Below are positions 35,046-43,264 of a stretch of DNA of 64,000 nucleotides, piece after piece. The notes below the pieces were generated by a model. The model was not told the origin of the DNA and did not search any database. It saw nothing but the letters and a program-made list of their open reading frames with translations. This DNA is from Caenorhabditis elegans (taxonomy: Eukaryota; Nematoda; Chromadorea; Rhabditida; Rhabditidae), in NCBI RefSeq assembly GCF_000002985.6, contig NC_003283.11, positions 19,779,501 to 19,843,500 of the forward strand. Direction: 5' to 3'. Position numbers and translations under genes: made by a program. How positions within the stretch are numbered: position 1 is the stretch's first letter; every line of letters begins with the position of its first letter.

Positions 35046-35649
35046 TTTTTTTTTTCAAAAAGTTTTACTGCGATATTTGCCCATTTTTGTACATTTTAAA
35101 TTGCAGAAAATTCTGAAAAAAAATCCCAAAAAATAAGTATTCAAGCACCATTTTTTCGACTTGTGTCGAACTTTCAAAAAATCTTTTCAGTTTTTTTCTC
35201 CATGTTTTCCATTATATTTTATTTCCTACTAATTCACTAAATTTTGGAAAAAATCCTATTCTAAAAAATTGTAGAAATTGTTTTCCCAAAAAAATGTTTT
35301 CAGAAAAAAAAACAATTTATTTTTCTAAGCATCTACTTTATTTTATTTATGTATTTATTTTTCATTTTTATCTTTTTTTTCTAACTTTTTTGGATATGAA
35401 AATATTTTTGAAAATACTTTTTTTGTGAAAAATTATATTGAAAAAGTTTTTTTTAACCCTTAGCATTTTTTCCAGATACTTCCCACTTTCCTTTAATTTT
35501 TAAGCTTTCAGATTTTTTTCTATATTCTTCACCGAATTTATAAAATTTCCCCCATTTTCTACAACATTTCTCTTAGTAATTCCCATTATTACCACATTTT
35601 ACCTTCCGAATGACCCAACTTCCTTGTTTCAGATTTTCTATACCCCTTT

Positions 35650-35762
35650 AAATGGGCGGAGTCACATAATGCTCAATATCTACATTTAAAATTGCGGGCG
35701 GAGTCTAAAAGTGGATATGAACTCTCAATTAGCTCCGCCCACTTTGAGCTATAAAAGGTGAG
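35650..35762 (+). promoter_or_regulatory. Insulin-like gene promoter: three GGGCGGAG boxes and a TATA box
   Basis: TGGGCGGAGTC at about 35654 and CGGGCGGAGTC at about 35696 are direct copies. GCTCCGCCCAC at about 35731 is the same core inverted. GAGCTATAAAAGG follows at about 35747-35759. The core resembles an Sp1/KLF GC box. Spacing to the TATA box is short, as expected for a core promoter. Confidence 0.55.
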
Positions 35763-35944
35763 AGTTTCAGTGAAAGGGTTATCACTAGGAAGTTGTTAAC
35801 TTTTTTTTTGGAATTTTTTTTTTGGAAATTTTTTTTTTTTGGAAATTTTTTTATCCTAAAATTTATTTATACCTAAAAAATTATAATTTTCAATTTTTTT
35901 TTCCAGAATCACCTCCTCTGTCTCCTCTCAACAACTATCTCAAC

Positions 35945-36647
35945 ATGAACTGCAAGCTCATCGCCATCTTTGCCGTACTCGTCCTCTCCGTCTCGGCTCA
36001 TCTCGGAGCCCAGGCCGCCGCCGCCAACTTCAAGGCCGAGGGCCCACTAAGCCGTGCAGTCCGTGTTCCAGGTGTGGCCGTGAGGGCCTGTGGTCGTCGC
36101 CTCGTTCCGTATGTGTGGAGTGTCTGTGGAGACGCCTGTGAACCACGTAAGTACTACACTTGACTCAAAATTTTAGACCTTTTTTAGGCCTAGGCCTAAA
36201 AATTTAGGTTTTAGCATTTTTAGGGTTCAAAACTTGGCCCAAACTTCAGAATAAGAAAATTTCAAGTTAAAATTCGAGTTCCCCGTGGCAAATTACCCCT
36301 ACCTCTCGGTTTTCAGAATTTTAGTGCAAAGTGTCGTCAGATCGGGTGCCCTGGGTTACTGTAGTTGCGGACCGGACACCCGATCTCACGACACTTTGCA
36401 CTAAAATTCTGAAAATTGGCGGCTAGGGGTAATTTGGCATGGGGAATCTGAAAATCGTAATGAAATTTTTTGAATTTAGAGTTCGGGCCAAGTTTTTGAA
36501 CTAGAAAAAAAAATTTCGAAAAAAAAACTTCGAAAATTGTTTTTTTAATTTTCAGAAGAAGGAATTGACATCGCAACACAATGCTGCACCTATCAATGCA
36601 CTGCCGAGTATATACAAACTGCCTGTTGCCCACGTTTGCTTCTTTAA
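35945..36647 (+). CDS. Insulin-like peptide, beta-type
   Basis: Two exons, 35945-36146 and 36556-36647, joined in phase 1: 97 residues. The signal peptide is about residues 1-24 (MNCKLIAIFAVLVLSVSA...). A short pro-region ends near SRAVR. B-chain: VRACGRRLVPYVWSVCGDAC, with eleven residues between its first two Cys as in insulin, plus an extra Cys. A-chain: IATQCCTYQCTAEYIQTACC with the CC-x3-C-x8-C insulin spacing, plus an extra Cys. The added Cys in each chain predicts a fourth disulfide, the mark of C. elegans beta-type insulins. No dibasic C-peptide lies between the chains (EPQEGID). A TTTTCCAG acceptor at 35906 suggests trans-splicing or a 5' UTR intron; AATAAA at 36932-36937. It should be a DAF-2 ligand secreted from neurons or intestine. 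If this is chromosome V, ins-10 is my candidate; not verified. Confidence 0.93.
36228..36510. repeat. Fold-back in the insulin-like gene intron
   Basis: TTTTAGTGCAAAGTGTCGT near 36321 is mirrored by ACGACACTTTGCACTAAAAT near 36390. The arms extend outward (CAAATTACCCCTA / TAGGGGTAATTTG, then TTCAAAACTTGGCCC / GGGCCAAGTTTTTGAA). The loop is about 36350-36372. It occupies most of the intron. Confidence 0.85.
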
Positions 36648-37162
36648 TTCTTCACGTCTTCCCGCCCGTCTTCCCGCTCGCATCTGCACTTGATCTCCCC
36701 CCCCCGCTCTTCCTCTACCTGAAAAAATGCATCAAATTTTGCTCGTGAAAAATTACATGTCCCAGTATCTGGAAATTTCCTAAAAATCTCCAATTTTTCT
36801 CCAAAACCGTCCCTCCCTTAGCTTTTCATGTAGTCATTTTCTCCGGATACCCCTGAAACAATTTTCCTTTTTTTTTAAATTCATTTAATTTATTGATTTC
36901 CATGGTATCTGGATCCTTGTAGTATGCTAGTAATAAACATTTCATTTATAGATATGGATGGTGTTTTGTTTGATAAAAGTTGAAAAAAAAACTGTTTCAG
37001 AAGACATGGGGCATCGACTTGGTAACTTTGAGAGCTTATATCTCAGCTGTCTTAAAAGATACTAAAATTTTATTAACTACGAAGATATAGAGAAATTCCT
37101 GAGAAATAATTTTCCAGTTAAAAATTTCGTGAAAAATTAAAAGTAACCGAGATATAAGCTGT
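36648..37162. other. 3' flank of the insulin-like gene
   Basis: 3' UTR to about 36950, then spacer. GACATGG(G/T)GCATCG at 37003 recurs near 37916 and 38131, a small dispersed repeat on both sides of the palindrome. No gene. Confidence 0.4.
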
Positions 37163-37902
37163 TAAAGGTGGACTACGCCCTGTGGGGAAATTGCTTTAAA
37201 ACACGCCTATGATATCACAATCACCGAATATCATGATAAAAAAATTCAAAAAAATTCAAAAAAGTTTTCTAAATTTTATATGATTTTTTGAAAATTGAAA
37301 AAATCTCAGTTTTTGCATAATTCCTATTTGAATTACCGCCAATTGGATTTGTTCGATGGAGCGCGCTTGCACGTTTTAAAATTTATTTATTTTATTTTTT
37401 GTAATTTTCCATCGATTTTTAATGTTTTCGGTGTATTTTTGTTTGAAATTTAGAGAAAAAGTCAAAATAAATTCAAATTTTTGATTAAAAAGCACGCTCA
37501 TAGGTGTAAATTAGTGAAATTAATTAATTCAGGTATGAAATCGTTTAAAAGCGTTACTTTTTCATTTTTACGCCTCTCAGCGTGCTTTTTAATCAAAAAT
37601 TTGCATTTATTTTGACTTTTTCTTTAAAATTCAAGCGAAAATACACCGAAAACATCAAAAATCGGTGGAAAATAAAAAAAGTTAAATTAATTGATTAAAA
37701 TAATGCAAGCGCGCTTCATCGTACAAATCCAATTGGCGGTAATTCAAATAGGAATTAGGCAAAAACTGAGATTTTTTCAATTTTCAAAAAATCATATAAA
37801 ATTTAGAAAACTTTTTTGAATTTTTTTATCATGATATTTGGTCATTGTGGTACCATAGACGTGTTATAAAGCAATTTCTCCACTGGCGCTGCTGAACCTT
37901 TA
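37163..37902. mobile_element. TAAAGGTGGA palindromic DNA element, 740 bp
   Basis: TAAAGGTGGACTACGCCC...GTGGGGAAATTGCTTTA at the left is mirrored by TAAAGCAATTTCTCCACTGG...ACCTTTA at the right. Nearly the whole length is one palindrome centred near 37520, with well-preserved inner arms (GAATTACCGCCAATTGGATT / AATCCAATTGGCGGTAATTC). No ORF. It is a non-autonomous element and a strong hairpin. Confidence 0.88.
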
Positions 37903-39100
37903 GAGTTCAAGTGAGACATGGTGCATCGGCTCGGCAACAACTTTTCGGTTCTCTCTAATTTTCTCCAAATTTTGTCTACTATCACATTATTCACTACAAC
38001 TTGTTCTACAATTTGGTATTTGAAATTTTATTTATACCTTTATCTTAAGTTAAAATATGAGCTGCCAAATTTCCATTGAGAACAAAATTTTTAAAAATAT
38101 ATCAATATCTGGAGAGACAGGCTACCAAAACATGGTGCATCGAACTAAACCAATTCTGACAGGCTAAATGAAAAATCAGCTATAAATTCAGCGTTCATTA
38201 ATTTCTGACCTTTAAAAAATGCACATATAAATTATTTCTGTACGTATATACATATACCTACGTAATGTGGGAACCCCTGTGTGCCCCATGACTCTGGGAG
38301 CATAGAGTATAATTTTAGACATATTATCACTACTTGATTACCAAATTACATGAGTAAGAAGTATAAAAGTCTAGACTACAATTATCATGCATACTTGCAT
38401 ATTACGTAGGATTCTATTTTGAGCACTAATTAGCTAAGTTTCTGTTTTTTTTCTTGTTGCAGAGTTAAAAAAAAACAGGTGTATTTTACAAGTGAAATCA
38501 ACAATGTTTCAAAAAACTAAGTGGATACGAAAAGTGGGGTCGAGTTACTTACATAAAAAATTTCAGTTAAAATAAAAATTAAACCACAAAAAAAATAGTG
38601 AAAAAATTAAAAAAATTTTTTTTTTAATTTCCAAAATTAATTTTTTTAAAAAGATTTTCAAATTTTTTTTCAAAAATTCCAAAATCTCAATTTTAACTTT
38701 CCAAAAAAAAAAAATTTAAAACTCACTATGTTCCTAAAAAATTAGCTTTTTTTTCGAAGATGTCAGTACTTTAAAAAAAAATCAGTTTTCCGAACAGAAT
38801 TGTACCAAAAACTATATCAACTATACTATTCCATGACACATTAAAAATTTATATAATGATGCTCGTTTTTTTTTGAAGTTTGAACTATATGAGTAAGTCT
38901 TTGCACACTTGTGAATAGAATATGTAATTAGGTGTGTCTCATTTTGAAATTCTATTTCGAGATTCCAATTAATTTGTCATTCTGTTTGAAATAATGCGAA
39001 AATCCGGTTTTTAAAAATTTTGCAGCGTGTTCTGCAAGCTGAAAATTAATTCAAAACCTTGAAAATTGAAGACTAAGGGTCCAGTATAGGACCTCTCAAC
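37903..39100. other. Intergenic, AT-rich
   Basis: No gene seen. It holds poly-A/T tracts and a decayed copy of the ACGT-ATGTGGG hairpin family near 38260-38300. Confidence 0.4.
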
Positions 39101-39189
39101 TACAGTACCCTACAGTACTCTTAGAGTAATTCTGCAGTATTTTTACAGTACCCCTACAGTAGTCTTAGATTAGTTTTACGCGAAATTCA

Positions 39190-40320
39190 CATTTTTTGAG
39201 AAAAATTTTGAAGGAAAATTTAAATTTTCTCAGAAAAAAAAAACTTTTGGCGGGAAAATTAAATTTTCATCGAAATTTTTTAGCAGGAAATTCAAATTTT
39301 CTCTGAATATTTTCGACGAAAAATTCAAATTTTCTAAGAAAGTTTTTTGGCGGAAATTCAAATTTTTTGAGAAATTTTTTAGTGGGAAATTCAAATTTTC
39401 TGAGAAATTTTCTGGCGGGAAATTCAAAATTTCTCTGAATATTTATGGCGGGAAATTCAAAATTTCTAAGAAAGTTTTTGGCGGAAATTCAAATTTTTTT
39501 AGAAATTTTTTGGTGGGAAATTCAAATTTTCTAGGAGCTTTTTTGGTGGGAAATTCGAATTTTCTGAAAAAAAATTGGCGGAAAATTCAAATTTTCAGAG
39601 AAAAATTTTTTGGCGGGGAATTCGAATTTTCTGTTGGAGTTTTTGGCGTGAAATTCAAAATTTCTCTGAATATTTTTTGGCGGGAATTCAAATTTTCTAA
39701 AAAAAATTATGGCGGGAAATTCAATTATTTTCTCGAAAAAAATGTTCTGGCTTGAAATTCAAATTTTCTGGAATCTTTTTTTTCGCGGGAATAAAAAATT
39801 TTCAGAAAAAAATTGGCGGGAAATTCAAATTTTCTGAGAAAAAAATTTAGGCGGGAAATTCAAATTTTCTGTGGGAGTTTTTGGCGGGATTTTCAAATTT
39901 TCTGAGAAATTTTTTTGGCGGGAAAAAATTTCTCTGAATATTTTTGCGGGGAATTCAAACTTTCTGGAATCTTTTTTTTTTCGCGGGAATAAAAATTTTT
40001 CAGAAAAAAATTGGCGGGAAATTCAAATTTTCTGAGAATATTTTGGCGGGAAATCCAAATTTACTGTGAACCATTTTTTTGGCGGAAAACTAAAAATTTT
40101 TGAGAAAACATTTCGGCGTGAAATTCAAAATTTCTCTGAAAATTTTTGGCGGAGATTCAAATTTTCTGAAAAAAATTTTGGCGAGAATTCAAATTTTCTC
40201 AGAAAATTATTGGCGGGAAATTCAAATGTTGTGAGAAAAATAATTTCTGGCAAAAATTCAAATTTTGGAAAAAATAGCTGAAAACTCGAATTTTCTAAGA
40301 AAATTTTTGGCGGGAAAATG
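39190..40320. repeat. GGCGGGAAATTCAAATTTTC repeat, 1.1 kb
   Basis: About 32 degenerate units of GGCGGGAAATTCAAATTTTC followed by TGAGAAAAATTTTT. This is the only large array of this family in the window that is not inside a recognised intron. Confidence 0.92.
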
Positions 40321-40607
40321 AAAACTGATTTTTCGTATTTCCCCAGCTGTTATACCCCCAGAGTGCACTATACTTTAAGCAAAAAAGTGCACATTTTTTG
40401 ACCTTCAATTAAAATGTCTTAGTCTAGAAGTCTAGTGCTCATCGCTTATACATCAAAATTGCATAGCTGATCTCTTGTCTGCTCTCACGCGCTGCATACA
40501 AAATGTCTGTAATATATAATGACCGAGGTTTCACGTGGGAGTATGAGTTTTGCTGTAACTAATTTATTTCAGAAACATTAGATGATTAATTTTAAGATTT
40601 GCAAATG

Positions 40608-40975
40608 TCGGGGCTTAAGCTCAGGCTTAGGCTTAGGCTTAGGTTTAGGCTTAATCTTAGGTTTAAGCTCAGGCTTAGGCTTAGGCTTAGTCTAAGGCTT
40701 ATATTCATGCATAGGCATTGGCTTGGCGTCAGTGGCGAGCGTGAACTCGCCACTGACGCTATTTAGGGTTAGGTTAGGCTTATGCTTACGCTCAATCTCA
40801 AGCTTAGGCTTAGGCTTAGGCTTACGCTCAATCTCAGGCTTAAGCTTAGGCTTACGCGCAATCTCAGGTTTAGGCTTAGGCTTACGCTCAATCTCAGGCT
40901 TAGGCCTAGGATTAAGCTCAGGCTTAGGCTCAGGCTTAGGCTAAAGCTTAGGCTTAGGCATAGGGATTTAGGCTG
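40608..40975. repeat. Interstitial telomeric array with an embedded perfect hairpin
   Basis: TTAGGC units with TCAGGC and TTACGCTCAATC variants. A 14-bp perfect inverted repeat lies within it: GCGTCAGTGGCGAG (40726-40739) and CTCGCCACTGACGC (40746-40759), with a 6-base loop CGTGAA. The segment GGCTTAGGCTTACGCTCAAT is repeated three or four times. Confidence 0.88.
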
Positions 40976-41112
40976 CTTAATGCCAGCTTCAAATTCCAGG
41001 CCTGTTATATGTCGGCTGCTTTGACCGATTTCGGTTGGTTTAAGAAAAAAAAAAAACAAATGCGCAATGGATTATTCAAATTTTTTTTTATAAAAAATTA
41101 TATAATTAATGT

Positions 41113-42662
41113 TCAGAAAGTTTCATCAGTTGGGAGTGGAGTGCCATCGGGTCTAAAAATTTTATATTTTAGGCAAAAAAATTTATTTGAAATTCACCCA
41201 AAATTAGCTGCATCTGTTGGAAGAGGAGTTCTGGAAAAAAAATAAATCTGATAGCTTTGAATTTTTCAGGTAAAATCAATAGCTACCGTATCCTGAATAT
41301 TTTCGTTGTAGGACCCAAGTTTTGTAATCAAAAAACCATACGAATTTTTTTGTGGGACACTTTGAAAAAAAAATTACCCGAATTTTACAATTGCGTCAGT
41401 TGGGAGTGGTGTTCCTCTGAAATGAAGTTTTTTGGATTTTTAGATTTTTTTCCAAAATTTTCCGTCAAACCCACCTCATTTTGTGAGTGCACAAGGGACA
41501 GGCAGGTGAAAGCGGAGTTCTGGAATTTTTAAAAATAATTTTAATTTTTTGTTGCGGTTTCAGAGTTCCACAAATTACCCGTCAATAAAAACTTCCTCGT
41601 TGATTTTTGGCACCGGATTTGACCTGAAAAATATTCAATTCAAACAAAAAACGTGTTGACGCAATTCTGGTGCATTGGCGCAATTCTAGTGCCTTGACGC
41701 ATTTCTAGTGCATTGGCGCAATTCTAGTGCCTTGACGCATTTCTAGTGCCTTGTCGCATTTCTAGTGCCTTGACGCAGTTCTAGTGCCTTGACGCAGTTC
41801 TAGTGCCTTGACGCAGTTCTAGTGCCTTGACGACATTCTGGTGCCTTAGCACAATTATAGTGCATTGGCGCAATTCTAGTGCATTGACGCAATTCTAGTG
41901 CCTTGACGCATTTCTAGTGCCTTGACGCATTTCTAGTGCCTTGTCGCATTTCTAGTGCCTTGTCGCATTTCTAGTGCCTTGTCGCATTTCTAGTGCCTTG
42001 ACGCAGTTCTAGTGCCTTGACGCAGTTCTAGTGCCTTGACGCAGTTCTAGTGCCTTGACGACATTCTGGTGCCTTAGCACAATTATAGTGCATTGGCGCA
42101 ATTCTAGTGCATTGACGCAATTCTAGTGCCTTGGCGCAATTCCGGTGTTTTTGCACAATTCTAGTGCCTTAATGCAATTCTAGTGTCTTGGCGCAATTCT
42201 TGTGCCTTGACGCATTTCTAGTGCCTTGACGCAATTCTAGTGCCTTGAGGCAATTATAGTGCCTTGGTGCAATTTTAGTGCATTGGCGCGATTCTAGTGC
42301 CTTGGCGCAAATCTAGTGTCTTGGCGCAATTCTTGTGCATTGGCGCAATTCTGGTGCCTCGGCGCAATTCTGGTGCCTCGGCGCAATTCTGGTGCCTTGA
42401 CGCAATTCTAGTGCCTTGGCGTAATTCTAGTGCATTGGCGCAATTCCAGTGTCTTGACGCAAATTTAGTGCCTTGACGCAATTCTAGTGCATTGACGCAA
42501 TTCTAGTGCCTTGACGCATTTCTAGTGCCTTGGCGCAATTCATGTGCATTGGCGAAAATGAATTGCCTTAGCGCAATTATAGTGCATTTTTCATGCCAAC
42601 TTACATCCCAAATGCCACGAAGAAGACCAAAAAAAAGCGAAAACTTTCAGAATTGAAGACAT
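41113..42662 (-). CDS. Micro-exon gene encoding TPLPTD repeats (hypothetical secreted peptide)
   Basis: Five tiny exons on the minus strand: 41579-41623, 41475-41519, 41378-41416, 41198-41230, 41113-41152 (45, 45, 39, 33, 40 nt). Every junction is GT/AG and every phase is 2, ending in TGA. Peptide pieces: NPVPKINEEVFIDG, GTPLSPACPLCTHKM, RGTPLPTDAIVKFG, GTPLPTDAANFG, GPDGTPLPTDETF-stop. So a GTPLPTD motif is spread one per exon, with G encoded across each splice. A likely first exon is 42605-42662 (MSSILKVFAF then a hydrophobic stretch, donor GTAAGT). It reads as a signal peptide in phase 2 only if its T8 run (42629-42636) had one more T. As sequenced it is frameshifted, or another exon is missing. 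The intron between is a 20-bp minisatellite. Function unknown; no family recognised. Confidence 0.6.
41655..42590. repeat. 20-bp minisatellite (TTCTAGTGCCTTGACGCAAT)
   Basis: About 46 units with variants (GTCGC, GGCGC, CATTG). A block of about 11 units is duplicated: the diagnostic CCTTGACGACATTCTGGTGC occurs at 41825 and 42053 (offset 228). It lies in the putative first intron of the micro-exon gene. Confidence 0.95.
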
Positions 42663-42970
42663 TAAATTGTTTTGTATAAAAAACCAAAAGTATGATTTTT
42701 CAGGTGTTTCAAACAGTTTTTATAATAATTTTTAAGCCGAAAAATCACAATAGCATTATGACAGATGCATACGTGATAACAAAAGAAACAATAAGCATTA
42801 TCTGTTCAATTTTTTTGTTATGAATTTGAAAATGATTAGAATATTTCAATAGGCACAAAAATAACCATCACTTTTGTGTTTTACACGTAATTTTTAAACT
42901 TTGAAACTGGAAATTCACATTTTTACAAACAGTATTTTTAATATAAATGTAATAAAAAAGATTGCAAAAA

Positions 42971-43048
42971 ATAGTAACCACACCTGGGAATCGAACCATG
43001 AACCTTTGCCCCATAGCCATCTCTCTACCCAGCTGAGCCACCGGGACT
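42971..43048 (-). pseudogene. tRNA-like sequence with intact A and B boxes
   Basis: On the minus strand, TGGCTCAGCTGGGTAG (43025-43040) matches the Pol III A box exactly, and GGTTCGATTCCC (42986-42997) matches the B box. The D arm is nearly complete. The anticodon stem, T stem and acceptor stem do not pair (5' GTCCCGG against 3' GTGTGGT). It is a tRNA pseudogene or tRNA-derived repeat, possibly still bound by TFIIIC. Confidence 0.6.
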
Positions 43049-43264
43049 AAGATTTCGAATTTTTGAAATTAAACGCGCCAACTTTAAACTGCTATATTTC
43101 CGCTATAAAACAAGATATTTGGATACATTTTTATAGTGTAATATTTAGAATTTCATGGAAAATATTTTGCTAGTTAACAATTTTTCGTTATCTTTGCGAA
43201 TTCAAGAGTTGTAGGCAAAATCAGTGGCAGAACTACTAATAAAGTTAATGTAACTTTATTCGAA

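Larger units (their letters stand above)
22290..35640. other. 13-kb block without a convincing gene
   Basis: No ORF here has splice structure, a family match or good codon use. Besides the entries listed separately it holds: GAAGCCC x5 at 23685-23716; CAGAAAATTTCAG-like repeats at 24150-24560; AT/TA runs at 25020-25062, 26005-26040, 30487-30516, 31214-31290; CCGGCAAAT satellite bits at 27170-27270 and 27780-27885; long A/T-rich tracts at 33.7-35.6 kb. Micro-exon genes could still hide here. Confidence 0.5.

Noticed and set aside
41230-41320. Extra minus-strand acceptor ATATTCAG near 41296, as another micro-exon
   Set aside because: In the required phase it meets TAG after two codons, while skipping it joins the neighbouring exons in phase.
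40769-41532. Plus-strand ORFs around 41009-41532
   Set aside because: They are antisense to the phased micro-exons, and the GT/AG evidence is on the minus strand.
42275-42481. Arg/Gln-rich minus-strand ORF (ELRQGTRIASRH type)
   Set aside because: Product of the 20-bp minisatellite (three units make 60 bases and stay open).
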